Made by a program: the position numbers and the translations under genes | Notes under the pieces: generated by a model | What the model was told of the DNA's origin: nothing | The model's input: the letters and a program-made list of their open reading frames with translations, nothing else | Database searches by the model: none | In this document: one piece after another, positions 36,646 through 48,094 of the stretch | Position numbering within the stretch: position 1 is the stretch's first letter | Layout of the letters: every line of letters starts with the position of its first letter | From: Zoroaster sp. YZ-2022 | Taxonomy: Eukaryota > Echinodermata > Asteroidea > Forcipulatida > Zoroasteridae | NCBI GenBank assembly: GCA_029582265.1 | Contig: CM055828.1 | Span: forward strand, 11,317,185 to 11,381,184 | Length of the DNA: 64,000 nucleotides | Direction of reading: 5' to 3'

Positions 36646-37296
36646 GTAATATTTTTAGCTGTACCAACAATTTTACATGTATTGTTAATAAATTGTTAAA
36701 AGGAAATAACCCACAACCTCTATAAACTACAAAAACAACATACACAACTCGTCAAAATTGTTACCGCTCAAAAAGGGCCAAAAAGGACGTGGTGATGGAG
36801 GTTATGAGGGTATGTGCCTGCACCAAGCACTGAACAAATCCTGGATCTGCCCTGGCTACATCGAATTAGTATCTTATTGCCTCACTTACAAAAAGCATGG
36901 TGTGTGCTTAGTTGTATGCTAGTTGTAAATCTTACACTTACAACTACTATCAATGTTGCTATCAAATTGTATTACTAAAAGGAACAAACATTTCGAACAT
37001 TTTATGAGCAAAATACGAAACATTTTTAGAATAATTTATATGACTGGTACTCACAGAGGTATAACCTGACCAGTTATCTGTCAGCATCAGCAAAGGGGAC
37101 GTGCATCACAACTATTCGATGGAACGTGAATCGTATGGCACATAATCAACCCCTTAAGTCCCTCAAGTTTTACTATCACTGTTTTCGTACAATCAGAGAA
37201 TCATATTCATCTCTTCTATACCCAGTATAAACTGTAAACTACGTGCTCCTTAGCTTAATAACAATCTTTTTTATAACATCCCCTTTTACTTTACAG

Positions 37297-37512
37297 AAAT
37301 CACCTGTGCAACCATCGAATTCTCAACCTTATCTAATGGTTTAAAGAGCAACTGTACAAACAGTAATGAACCGTACGGTACCATCTGCACCCTGTCCTGT
37401 GACCGTCACGGTGGTTACAGAGCGACTCTGTCAGTATTACGCATTCAGAAAACGTGTCAGAGCAGCGGCAGCGGGATAGGAATATGGTCTGGTGACACCA
37501 TTACATGCACAC
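37297..37512 (+). CDS. Sushi (CCP) exon, type A2
   Basis: Acceptor TTTACAG, donor CAC|GTAATA; 216 nt, phase 1-1, open throughout. It is very close to the A1 exon but carries a CDRHGGYRA insertion variant and a TQ/IQKTC variation. Six cysteines. A1 and A2 are products of tandem exon duplication, because the introns around them are also similar (for example the ATGACTGGTACTCACAGAGG block before each). Confidence 0.85.
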
Positions 37513-38165
37513 GTAATATTTGTAGCAGTGTCAGCAATTATACATATTTTGTTAATGCACTGTAAATTGAAAATAACCTACAACCCCTCAAAAAGTACCA
37601 AAATAACATCAAAATTGTTAGCGTAATTTTTAGCAGTGTCAGCAAAATTATACATGTAATGTTAATTGAAAATAACATACAGCCCCTCAGAAACATCAAA
37701 ATTGTTACCGCTCAAAAGTGATGTCTAAGATGTGGTTATTTGTTTGGGTTTTAAGCCGGTTAAAGCGCCACGCACTGACAAAATTCTGGATCCGCCCTGT
37801 CTCTTTCGAATTACAAATATAGCATTGCTACAGTTACAAACAGCATATTGTATGCTCAGTTGTATGCTAGTTGTAAATCTGACACTTTTATGAATTAGAC
37901 ACAATCAATGTTGCTATGCAAAAACCTGTGTATGTACATTTTTCATTTTTTAAAGTTTAATGTTATCGTTGTCGCCAGAAGCAAAACCAAATTCAAATTT
38001 CATTTAAGCATGGTCCGGGTTGATTGCTGACATCACAGTACATATTTTTCTGTCACTCGCATGCTTTTCCATTTTAAGTACCTGATCTCTGGTGATCTGC
38101 TAATTTGTAATTGCATGGAAGAGGCTGGAAAATAACATAATATGTTTTTTTCCCTCTTTCCTCTA

Positions 38166-38235
38166 GAAGCGCAGAGGGTTCTCATGGTAATATGTGCTAT
38201 ATAAGAATTATTTAGTATTATTATTACTGTTTATT
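38166..38235 (+). repeat. LINE/SINE-type 3' tail remnant
   Basis: AGAAGCGCAGAGGG, then ATGTGCTATATAAGAATT and (ATT)n. This is the tail type seen in the SINE at 36002 and it recurs at 60855-60905 and 63575-63640 in equivalent intron positions. It therefore predates the intron duplications. Confidence 0.6.
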
Positions 38236-38338
38236 ATTATTGTTTCACATACTTATATCAATAATTTTGAGTTCTAATTTCAATTGAATTTCAATTGCTG
38301 AAGTTCACAAAATAACACGATTATTCTTTTCCTTGCAG

Positions 38339-38551
38339 TCGTGATTTGCCCAAAACCATTAGAACCCACAGGTGGGTTTATATCCGGCTGTTATCATAAT
38401 GTAAATTACAAATCCCACACAGAGATGCGCGAATGGCCACTCGACAGCTCATGTGCCTTTGCATGCAACGAAGGCTACACTTTGTCCGGTTCGTCTAATA
38501 GAACTTGTCTAGAGACTGGGATTTGGGATGGAAGTGACACCGAATGTAAAG
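38339..38551 (+). CDS. Sushi (CCP) exon, type B
   Basis: Acceptor TTCCTTGCAG, donor AAAG|GTTAGT; 213 nt, phase 1-1. The module has VICPKPLEPTGG, then DSSCAFACNEGYTLSGSSN, RTCLETGIWDGSDTEC. It carries six cysteines and the canonical W between cysteines 5 and 6. Close relatives are at 61047 and 63748. It belongs to the same gene as the A exons upstream. Confidence 0.88.
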
Positions 38552-39056
38552 GTTAGTTTAAGTTTTTATACAAAATATGTATTTCTTGCCAGTGTGTTGA
38601 TGTCTCAATGACATTTTTCTCCTTTTCTATCTTTACCCGTTAATTTAATTGTAATTATTTACGCTTATTCAGGCTAGTTGATTGTTTCAATTCCCTGAAT
38701 CACTTTCAGTTCTTGGAGTAACAAACAACATTTCGAACATTTTGTGAGCAAAATACGAAACATTTTTAGAATAATTTATATGATTGGTACTCACAGAGGT
38801 ATAACCTGACCAGTGATCTTGTCAGCATCAGCAAGGGATGTTCACCAACTATTTCGATGGAACGTGAATCTTATGGCACATATCAACCCTTCAACTGTCA
38901 CTCTTACAATCAGAGAATCATATTCATAGCTTCTATATCCAGCATAAACTGTAAAATACGTGCTGGATAGCTATATAATAATCATTATACACTGTTTTCA
39001 ATAACCTATACACATCACACCAATTTTACAACATTGGGTTGTCCACCGGCGGGCAA

Positions 39057-39110
39057 ATCGAACTTGTCTAGAGACCGGGACCTGGGATGGGAGTGACACC
39101 GAATGTAAAG
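39057..39110 (+). pseudogene. Truncated sushi type-B exon remnant
   Basis: Only the 3' part of a B exon survives (ACTTGTCTAGAGACCGGGAC to GAATGTAAAG) with its donor GTTAGTTTAAG intact and no acceptor or first half. Upstream lies the intron block that normally precedes an A exon (38725-38890). This implies a deletion that removed one A exon and the 5' half of a B exon. Confidence 0.85.
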
Positions 39111-39259
39111 GTTAGTTTAAGTTTTTATACAAATGGTTGCATAGCTGTGTATTTCATTCCAGTGTGTGGATGTATCACTGATGTGTTTCTCCTTTTATAC
39201 CCTTAGTCGTCAAATAGTTTTATATCCTCTTCTGATTTTCTCTATGAATAATATTGCAG

Positions 39260-39370
39260 AAGTGTTATCTTCATGTCGTGCATACATTGATGGTGGGCTG
39301 TCTCATGGAAGTGGCAACTACAAGATCAGGGCTTATTGTGATGGCGCTTACACTGATATAATGGACGTGT
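39260..39370 (+). CDS. Exon, start of fibrinogen-like module
   Basis: Acceptor ATATTGCAG, donor GTGT|GTAAGT; 111 nt, phase 1-1. The product is SSCRAYIDGGLSHGSGNYK, IRAYCDGAYTDIMDV. Spliced to the next exon it reads DVYCD then GGW, which together with SC...SGNY.I resembles the beginning of fibrinogen C-terminal-like (FReD-like) domains. Similarity beyond this region is weak. Confidence 0.6.
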
Positions 39371-40012
39371 GTAAGTATGCACTCTTGAAGATAGGAATGG
39401 TAAAACGTATTGGCCTGTTCATCATTCTATGTCTAATGTATGCATAATATACGACTTCTTTTTAAATTGGTTTGATGGTCTATCTCTCTGTCTTAAGATT
39501 TGCCTGTCAAACAATGTCAAACGATTTTATATTTCCACCCTTTAAACAAATTCTGAACTTGTATTTGGACCAGAGACTCTTACGGCAAAGGTCCAATCCC
39601 TCTATGCTAATGTTAGAGGCCATGACCCTATAATCCATTGTCACAAGGCGTAATTAGCCAGAATGAGGTAACACAAATAAGAAACATCTTCATTACGATC
39701 TCAAAAAAAAAAAAAAAAAAACACAGAAAGGAAAAGTATAACAATAAAACAGGTCCCTCATAGCTTTTAATTAACGAAATTGGTTAAGTAGCCGCAACTT
39801 CACCGATTTAGGACAGCAAAACAAAGGAGTGGGTAGGACAATATGCAGGTATAAACTGATAGAAGCAAATAATATGAGATAACAGGAAATAAAGGCTTGA
39901 CAGCGACATAATACTCTGCTACATGCCTTGCAACATCACAAATAAGCTCTTTGTGTGCAACCTATTTAGATATCAGGAACTTACATGCAAAAGGTTTGCT
40001 TTATTCCTTTAG

Positions 40013-40049
40013 ATTGTGACCAGGAGTCAAACGATGGAGGATGGATGAG
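40013..40049 (+). CDS. Micro-exon (37 nt) with YCD...GGW signature
   Basis: Acceptor CCTTTAG, donor ATGAG|GTGAGTA. With the T carried over from the 39370 exon it codes YCDQESNDGGWMR; phase 1 in, phase 2 out. The exact phase match on both sides to the neighbouring exons supports it as real despite its size. Confidence 0.6.
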
Positions 40050-41373
40050 GTGAGTATATACTTAATATACAAATACAATCACACCGAATGATGATAGCAA
40101 GTTTGATGACGTCACCGGTTATAGATTGGTCTGCCGGACGGTGTAAACAAAAACAGCGAATAAATGTTTCAAAAATTCGAAGAGTTGTTGCATTTTGACA
40201 GCCCTAAATACTTTCATATGGGTTTTACCCCATTAAGAAAACATGAAAACAATGGAAACTAAAATAGTTACCGTAAGCTTACACAATATGCACGGTTGAT
40301 CGTATATTATGTCGTATACAGACATATTCTCTAAAACATAATCACAGTTTCATTAACAAGTTAGTTGATTTAAAGTTCTATACAGGTATCAATCATCTTG
40401 AGAAAGTAGAGAGGGCATTTGGTACATACAGACAATTTAATGTCAAAATGGTGCCGCCAGGCATGGTTTTGAAATTATACAACTCACTTAGTGTAAAGCC
40501 CCTGAACTCTTTCCGTCTGAAGACTTATCCTAATAAGAAACGTTAATTCCTAATTAATGTTATTTTCGTCTTAAAAGGAATGTACATTGTTGGTTACGTT
40601 GTAAATCTGCTTCTACGAGAATGTTTTTTTTTAAATCAAGATAAAAATAAACAACCAGCCTTTTGAAATTCAGCTTATTTGCATTGTGTCAATAACGAGA
40701 ACATTTTGAAGATGCATTTATAAAATGCACCTCAAACTAAATTATTTATTGGGTTTCCAAATTTGATACCGTCATGTATGGGCCTAAGTGTTAAACTTAT
40801 AATTCGACCATTTGGGTATTTTTGAATAGCCAATTCTGATTTAAACCGGGGACCTAAGGGAGACCAGTGATAGTCACTGATCAGGTCATCCAGGATAAAC
40901 ACGAAATCAAGTCACGATTCATTTCTTTTTCAAGTCAAATCACAAGTAATTTTAGTGAAAGATTTTCGCAAGTGTTATTACTCTGAACAAGCTAGTTAAG
41001 ACCGTCACCTTTGCAGTTAATACCAATTCATGTTAATACCAATTCATGACCGTCATATTCAGTGTTGCAAGTTTGCAATAATGTTTTCCTGAGGCCGAAG
41101 GCAATGCGTGAACAACTAAGACATTCAAAAATAGCTATACAGAAATATTCGGTCACTTTATTATTTTATTTCCTAGAGTAAGAACCCATCGAAACAATTG
41201 TATGATTGCTGAACCAATATATAGGCTTAAATCAAAGACGAAAGATCGTTTTTATTTGTTTAATTTAAAAAAAAATCATAAATATATTTATATATTTTAA
41301 TTACTGGGAAATAATTAGTCCATATCAGAAAAAGGTGTTATTTTTCTACTTGTTTTTCGCTCTTTGCCAAAAG

Positions 41374-41666
41374 GTTTTACTATAAGAAAGGCTCGCAGAC
41401 ATGCTTCAAATACGACTTCAACTGGACCGGTGACCTGATCAGCTGTCTTGGTATAGACACCCACATCATGGCATTAGGAGTGAGTGACGACTACACGACT
41501 ATCACAAGAAACAACTCGTGGATTCTGAGTGGTGACAACATGTGGCGTGGGTTTCAGATGATGCCGAGCGGTAAATATCTGTCTGATGAACATTTTCCTG
41601 ACGTCATCGCCAACTTGGCCAATTGCAAAACCCCATCAAATACCGATTGGTCTCAAGATTACGGAG
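41374..41666 (+). CDS. Exon, continuation of fibrinogen-like protein
   Basis: Acceptor GCCAAAAG, donor GGAG|GTGAGA; 293 nt, phase 2 in and phase 1 out, open throughout. It includes FYYKKGSQTCFKYDFNWTG, MALGVSDDYTTITRNNSW and a WSQDYGG end. No family is recognised with certainty. It follows the GGW micro-exon in frame. The cysteine and aromatic content is consistent with a secreted domain. Confidence 0.6.
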
Positions 41667-42319
41667 GTGAGAATAGTATTGCATATAACAGAAACCTAAT
41701 AAATATTGTATAGACCTTGATCCTTATGAATAACAGGTAAACAGACAAACATGATCTTGAATCAAAGGCCAAATTTTGAAATCTGTTTAGGAATCTGTTT
41801 ATTATTATTTATTATTATTTTGTTGTTGCAAAAGTGTCTTGAAGAGGTATTAAAATTACAATATATAATCCTTTTTTATAGTATATGTTTGTTTGTCTTC
41901 GCCACTGCGTTCATGCAGTTTAATGCCATTATATTCCTTCATTTTAATAACTTCCTTTTTATAATTTATACCGAACAATTATGTGCAATTTTGACATCAT
42001 GTCAAGTTTACGGAAACAGTACCAATCATCCTATAATGTTATTTCCTTAAAGAGGACAACAACACAACAAACTTCAATTAAAACAAATCCATGTTTCTGA
42101 TTTAGTTGTTTCACTGTAGTAAAGAGTATACTTCTCATGTGCCAACTGATAGCCTAGCCAAAATGTTCACTGATTGATTTCTGAAAATGCTTCCTCATAA
42201 TGCACATATTAGGAAGATGTAGGTCGTAACAATAGTAAACATCTGATTATAAATCCTTATCATCCATAGTAATATACATGTGTGAATGTGTGATTGTTTG
42301 GTATTACTCTTTTTTCGAG

Positions 42320-42519
42320 GTGGTTATGTGCGCATAACTGGATATCTCTCCACCAATGGCAACTTGGAACAGATGTATTCTGGAGCTGATAGTTACAAAT
42401 CGATTGGGGAGTCTGAATGGTTTACCTTTGGCGGTGCCTCTGACAGCGGTTTATTTATAAATACACAGGGTTACGACTACCATGTGAAGGCAGATGAAAG
42501 ACCAACATCTCTCTGGTAA
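42320..42519 (+). CDS. Exon, possibly terminal
   Basis: Acceptor CTTTTTTCGAG; the entry phase 1 matches the previous exon, giving GGYVRITGYLSTNG and later EWFTFGGASDSGLFI. The frame ends in TAA at 42517-42519. Alternatively CTCTG|GTAAAT could be a donor. The next recognisable sequence downstream is LINE, so the gene either ends here or continues beyond large insertions. Confidence 0.55.
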
Positions 42520-42534
42520 ATATAAATAAATGAA

Positions 42535-42829
42535 TGTTTGCTGTGTGGTTTCAGACACACATATTTCAGTATCAGAATAATTATTTTATCATTCAGGTAG
42601 AATTTTTTATCCTTTGTATACTTCTTCAACATGTTCTACAAACACGTTCTACAACATGTTCTACAAACATCAAGGATTCTACAATTTTCTCACAAGTGAG
42701 AAAAAGGTGTTCAATTGTTTCTTTTTCAGTCTTACACAGGGGACATTTGTCATCGTCAGTAATCGCCAACTTATAAAGTTTGTCTTTCGTTGGCAGAATT
42801 CTGTGTTTTAGTTTGTACCATAAATCTCT
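42535..42829 (-). pseudogene. L1/Tx1-like LINE, C-terminal zinc-binding segment
   Basis: The minus-strand frame (42626-42847, the first few codons belonging to the inserted element) reads RDLWYKLKHRILPTKDKLYK and DDKCPLCKTEKETIEHLFLTC. This is the zf-RVT-type C-terminal domain of LINE ORF2. It is the direct continuation of the fragment at 48928-49774, from which it is separated by the DNA transposon. Weak homology continues to about 42535. Confidence 0.85.
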
Positions 42830-42832
42830 ATC

Positions 42833-42990
42833 TAGTCTAGCAGCCAAATGCTACTTTTTACCTGAACCTTGTTTTGGAGGATATACAATATGTCAAGTCC
42901 GATTCCTGTTCCTTAGACCATACTTAATCAGAATCTGCATGATGACATTCCATGAAGTTTGGGCATTTTCAGATATATGTGAAAATTTCC
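42833..42990 (+). repeat. Left terminal inverted repeat of the Academ-like element
   Basis: Inverse of about 48780-48927. The outer 14 bases are nearly perfect and the interior is alignable with gaps (shared words AACC, GGATATACAAT, GCATGATGACA, TTGGGCA). Confidence 0.75.
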
Positions 42991-43673
42991 ACCAACTATT
43001 TTGGTCAGAAAGTCATGAGATGTGGAGCTTTTCACAACTATTGGTGGCGCTGTTTCTCAAGCTTTTATAATACTTATTTTTTAATATTTAATTTCTATAA
43101 ACATTTTTATTACAAAGCATTACACATTTACACAAAAATAAAAATAAGAGCTGATTAAAATATTTTTGTCGTTAGAAGTATTTGTTACAGTGTTTTTTAA
43201 AGAATAATAATTATTTTATTAATATAAAGTTGTTGAAGAGGCTCAACATTGAACAGTCTGGTTATTTTGGGTAGTGTGTGATAAAGCGTCATATGTTGGT
43301 GGGGGTGTCTGGGTACACACACACCCACACACATGTAAACAATCAATGACATGTGCTTGCTGAGAATGACATGGCTGCTGGTTGTTGAAAAAGGGTAATT
43401 AGACGTTTTTATTGTGACATTTGTGAATGGAAAAAGATATAAATCATCAGCAGGATTTTGATGAAGTTTTGTTTTCTTTTTGGGGCTATAGCTTTGGTGC
43501 ACAAATCTTAATTGATTCCAGTTTAACTATAGTTTGGTCTTCTACTGTAAATAAATAACGTTTGTCTGTGATTGAGTCTCAGGTAGGACTAGTAGTATAC
43601 TGGGTCACAAACAACTTGCTTATTGAACTCATATTTGGCCTAACATTTGGTTCTCTCTAGTCTCATTTAGATT

Positions 43674-46600
43674 ATGGAAACAGAGGAATGTCTGTTTAAG
43701 TGTAAGTTTAATTGTCAGCAAGATTCAATTTTGTCAGAAGCTGGGCCTGAACGAATAAAATCAATCATTAGCTGTAGCAAAGAATATGGTGATGATTTAC
43801 ATAAACAGCTCCAATTACAACTCAATGAAGACAGTTCTATGCATGTACGTTGCCACAGAAACTGTGTGTCAACATACACATCCAGATCACAGGTCATTAG
43901 ACATCTGAACCGAACTGCAAAATGTATAGAAGACCCCATTCCTTCCAAGAGACAACGAAGATGTGATGTCCCGATATTCATTTTCCAAAAACATTGTCTG
44001 TTTTGTGGACTTGAATGTAATGTAATGAAAGACAAAAACATCCTAAAAGATGGAGGAAATCTGTTTTATGTAGAACTGCTGATCGTGGTCCTAGAGCAAA
44101 TATGTTTAAGGATAATGTCGTGGCTACTTGTGCCGAGCGGGGGGATACTTGGGCAAGTCACGTTTTGGTTCGTGTCCAAGGGGCACTAAGTGATCTTCAT
44201 GCTGCAGATGCTCGCTATCATGTTGACTGCATGGCAAAGTTTATGTCCAAAAAGTCTGTAGAAAGGGCTGTACGAGAGTCTGTGAACGAAGCAACTGATA
44301 CTGATGAAGCATTTGAGGCACTCATGGAAAATCTTGGTCAAAATAAATCAGGTATGTGGAACTCGGCAGAATTGTTTGATATATACCAGTCACACGGAGG
44401 TCATAAGTTCCTGCCGACAACTTATCCAGCAGGTGTCAGATTACTTTGGTGGTGATATTCTTGTGTTCTCATCTCCAGGTATATCCAGCATAATTATGTT
44501 TCATGAGAAGGCATCGGCATTATTGAAGGTTAAAGCAGATCAGGAAGATGGGGATATCAATTATGAACTTGACAAGGTTAAAAGAAAGATAGCTCAGGAA
44601 GTTAAAGCTTTGCCTTTATTAGACAAAACACAGTACAATATTTCATTTAACAAGGACACTGCTATGGATTGTGTGAGTGACACAGTATTAGAACTTCTGT
44701 CCAAACTGTCTGCCAAGTTAGATAGAACTCTACCAGCAATACTCATTGGCAACATTATTACATATTTTCTGACCAATCGTCCAACTAGTCTACAAATTGC
44801 TCTTGGGGTATTGATGAAAGATTCCAAAGCAATGGTCAATCAGATGTATGACTTTGGTGTGACCTGCAGTTATGATGAACTACTGCGATTTAAGAAATCG
44901 GCTGCAAATGCAGCAACAAAGCAATCTTTGGGAATTCCAGGGGGTGGGTTGGGTATGGTCCAGGTTGTTGCTGATAACTTTGATGCAGACATTTCATCCC
45001 AGAATGGAAAATTGTCAACTCATTCTCTTGCAGTTCTTCTTGTGCAACCTGAACACAATGAATCACATAATACATTTGACACACCAGTAACAATTACTCG
45101 TATCTCTAAATCTAACATGGCCAAACCAGTTGATTACAATGTAAATTTACAGCATTACCGTGGACCCAAAAATCCAAAAATGTCACCTCAAAAATCTCTG
45201 AAGTCAGTGTTGCCGTTAAAGTTGACTGCACATGGAGTCATAGCAGCCCAAAGGGCAAAGGAGAGAGATTTTGCTTTCTTTCAAGATGTGCTCACAAGAA
45301 GATTGTCCAGAGTTTAATGGATACAATACTAGATTAAATCGAGAACAAGGTCAAGCATATATGCCAAAAACCAAAGTATCATATCTGCCACTAATTGATA
45401 TGACACCATCAGATCCTGACACAATGATGACAGCTTTGAGTGAAGCTCAACGGTTGACTGTTCAAGCTGGACAAGAGTTTGTAGTTTTCACATGTGATCA
45501 GCAATTGTACAGAGTTTCTTTGAAAGTAATCTGGGCATATCCAGAAAAGTTCAACAATGTCGTACTACGTCTTGGGGGCATGCATATGCTGATGAGCTTT
45601 TGTTGGCTCAGTTGGAACTCTTATGGCAGAGACTGGACTAACAGATATCATGGAAGCAGCATTTGGTGGGACTGCAAAGATGCTTAGTGGAAAGAAGTTT
45701 CCACAGAATGTTAGAGCCTTCGCATGGTAGCACAGGAAGTTTGAGAAAACACTTGTGGGAAATAACATCCATTGTATGAATGACTTGACTGCTACCCTTG
45801 AGGACCTGGCCAACAAAAGCAAAACTGCCAAGTTGTGGATAGATTGTCTAATCAAGCCTGTCTTCATTATGATGATGTACATAAGAGGTGAGAGGGAAGC
45901 GGAGTGGTCACTCCATTTACAAGCTGTCAATCTTATGCTACCATACTTCTTTGCAGCTGGGCATGTGAATTATGCTAGGTATGGTTTGTATTATCTGAGA
46001 GAAATGGAGTCATTGCCATTACCCATTTTAAATCTCTTTATGAAGGGACAGCATGTCATGCGACACAAACAAGGGATATGGAATGGCATTTGGAGTGACA
46101 TGTTTATAGAAACAACATTCATGAGGTATGGTCACGGCCCAAGTGGAATAATAGGCATCACCCTCCGTCCTGAAACTCTGAAAATTTGGGCTTTAGGCCT
46201 ACATACATGTAGCCAGTTGGTCTCTGACGTTACTTCCCTGAGTGATAAAGAAGACCACACAATAGGCACTCACAAGGAAGAAAGTAAATCAAGGATTGCA
46301 GCGGACAAAGCTGACAGGAGCAACATCAGAAACAAGCTGGCTATGTTCATTGACCCATTAGATCCCTCTGTTCATCCTGATGAAATAGTTAGCATTTCCA
46401 GTGGTCAACTTGCTAAACCTTCAGTGAATGTTCACAAGGCAGTTCAGATTGGAATGCAACAACTAGAGACATTTGAGAGCAGTTGGCCTGAGGGTTTCTA
46501 TGGCAAGATATCAAAAGCAGTTCAGACACTTGCAGTGAGCAAAAAACATCTAACAATTGGTTCAACAAAAGTGTTTGACACAAACCTCATTTATTCAAGA

Positions 46601-48094
46601 GTGATGGGTCTCCAAGCAAGTTCAAGGGAAATTGACATTCATGACATCCTGGCCCATGAACTAGCACCTGTTCCCACATCTATGTTTACAGATTCTGGAG
46701 ACATGAGAATTGCAAAGGGCAAATCTCAGCTGAAGAGACTGCTTCAAAAAGAGGTCTCTATCAGACACACATCAAAACAAATATCATGTTCAATCATTGA
46801 TGGGTCTGCAATTCTGTATGTTGTTCACTGGCCGGTCAATGGCACTGTAGGGGACTTTGTGGCCAATGTGAAGACATATATTCAACATAAGCTTACTGCT
46901 GGTGATGTCTATCTGGTATTTGACAGATATAGGGACTTCAGCACAAAGAGTTGTACTCGATCTGGTAGGGCAACTTCAGCAAGCAGAGTTCATCAGCTGG
47001 GACAACAAATGAAACTCCCTCCAAAAAGCATCACCTTGTCGGTTCCAGCAAACAAGAAGCAGCTCATTTCTGCAATTTGTGAAGGCTTTATTCTAGATAA
47101 GCAGTTCCATCATAAATATACTCAAGTCAACAGATTAGTCATCACAGGTGAGACCCACACACCAGTAGAAATACACAAAGCTGTCATCATTAACAGAGAA
47201 GATATGCGTACTTCACACGAGGAGGCAGATAACATTCTTGTTCAGCAGATGGTGATGGTCGCAAAGGCAGAGAAAGTCGGTATATCAGTTTTGTCAGACG
47301 ACACAGATGTTTTTGTATTATTATTGCACCACTACCTCAAAGAGGAGCTCACTTCTCTGGTAGTTATGGAGTCCCCAGTTCAAGACAGAGCAGTTTCAGA
47401 CATTTGTGAGACTGTGAAGGTGTACAAATCTATTGTTCCTGGGTTGTTAGCTGCTCATGCAATCTCAGGATGTGACACAGTTGCTTGCTGTTCTGGCATT
47501 GGTAAGAAAACTGCCGTAAAGATGCTCCAAGATGGACACTCCTTGTCATTACTGGGTGATCCCAATGTAGCTTTGACAGACATCATTGAACAAGCAACAC
47601 AGTTCATGAGTGCATGCTACGGGTACCCCAAATGTGGTAGTATGTCGGAAGCTCGTCAAAAGTCATGGGCAAAGAAAACCGGCAAAGGCTCAACATCCAT
47701 TCCGAAGCTGTGCAAGCTGCCTCCAACAACAGAAGCTTTCATGGAAAATGTGAAGAGGGCCCATCTGCAAGCAAGCATCTGGAAAGCAGCGCTAGATGAA
47801 GACCCACCACCACTTGATCCTTCAGATTATGGATTCACTCGTGATGACCGCTCCAAATCCATGGTGCCCAACACTATTCCTGATAATGTCAAACTTGCAC
47901 CCACTGATGTGCTGAAGTTGATAAAGTGTTCATGTGTGAGTGACACACCTTGCAAGCTGATGAGATGTGGATGTAACAAAGCGAGGTTGCCATGTACCAT
48001 TTTCTGTTCGTGCCAAGGAGATTCGAGTTGCTGCAATGAGCTCACCAAAACAGCTGTTAATGATTGCGACATCGACAGTGATGAAGAAACCTAA
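43674..48094 (+). pseudogene. Academ-like transposase with XPG/FEN nuclease and CXC module (frame-broken)
   Basis: One long protein is spread over successive frames: 43674-~44050, ~44048-44450, ~44450-45310, ~45310-45600 and 45602-48094. An in-frame TAG lies at 45728-45730. The N-terminus has paired-cysteine stretches (KCKFNC; RCHRNC; HCLFCG), likely zinc-binding. The middle has VVADNFDADISSQNGKLSTH (a D-x-x-D-like candidate catalytic segment) and LGGMHMLMSF. Then comes the 779-codon C-terminal frame described separately. The frames abut or overlap without introns, so shifts rather than splicing explain the breaks, and this copy is very probably inactive. Relatives that I recall as widespread uncharacterised proteins in marine invertebrates share these phrases. 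Confidence 0.75.
45755..48094 (+). CDS. 779-codon intact frame: transposase C-part, XPG/FEN nuclease, CXC zinc module
   Basis: Around residues 70-125 HVNYARYGLYYLREME and GIWSDMFIETTFMR look like the C-terminal transposase core, with E119 a candidate catalytic acid. Residues ~346-595 follow the XPG/FEN nuclease order: IIDGSAILY (346-355), DVYLVFDRY (384-392), SHEEADNIL (487-495), VLSDDTDVFVLL (512-523), and HAISGCDTV...GIGKKTAVKML (568-591), the helix-hairpin-helix. Acidic residues are present at each catalytic position. Residues 725-760 hold nine cysteines (CSC, CKLMRCGC, CTIFCSCQ, CC), resembling tesmin/CXC-type zinc modules. The frame probably starts upstream of the ATG at 45755, beyond the TAG at 45728. 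This is the best-preserved part of the element. Confidence 0.8.
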   Translation: MGNNIHCMNDLTATLEDLANKSKTAKLWIDCLIKPVFIMMMYIRGEREAEWSLHLQAVNLMLPYFFAAGHVNYARYGLYYLREMESLPLPILNLFMKGQHVMRHKQGIWNGIWSDMFIETTFMRYGHGPSGIIGITLRPETLKIWALGLHTCSQLVSDVTSLSDKEDHTIGTHKEESKSRIAADKADRSNIRNKLAMFIDPLDPSVHPDEIVSISSGQLAKPSVNVHKAVQIGMQQLETFESSWPEGFYGKISKAVQTLAVSKKHLTIGSTKVFDTNLIYSRVMGLQASSREIDIHDILAHELAPVPTSMFTDSGDMRIAKGKSQLKRLLQKEVSIRHTSKQISCSIIDGSAILYVVHWPVNGTVGDFVANVKTYIQHKLTAGDVYLVFDRYRDFSTKSCTRSGRATSASRVHQLGQQMKLPPKSITLSVPANKKQLISAICEGFILDKQFHHKYTQVNRLVITGETHTPVEIHKAVIINREDMRTSHEEADNILVQQMVMVAKAEKVGISVLSDDTDVFVLLLHHYLKEELTSLVVMESPVQDRAVSDICETVKVYKSIVPGLLAAHAISGCDTVACCSGIGKKTAVKMLQDGHSLSLLGDPNVALTDIIEQATQFMSACYGYPKCGSMSEARQKSWAKKTGKGSTSIPKLCKLPPTTEAFMENVKRAHLQASIWKAALDEDPPPLDPSDYGFTRDDRSKSMVPNTIPDNVKLAPTDVLKLIKCSCVSDTPCKLMRCGCNKARLPCTIFCSCQGDSSCCNELTKTAVNDCDIDSDEET

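Noticed and set aside
42780..43158. Two overlapping plus-strand ORFs (96 and 68 codons)
   Set aside because: They lie over the LINE antisense and the transposon's left inverted repeat; no domain.
44594..45093. Minus-strand ORFs inside the transposon gene
   Set aside because: Shadows of the plus-strand transposase frames.
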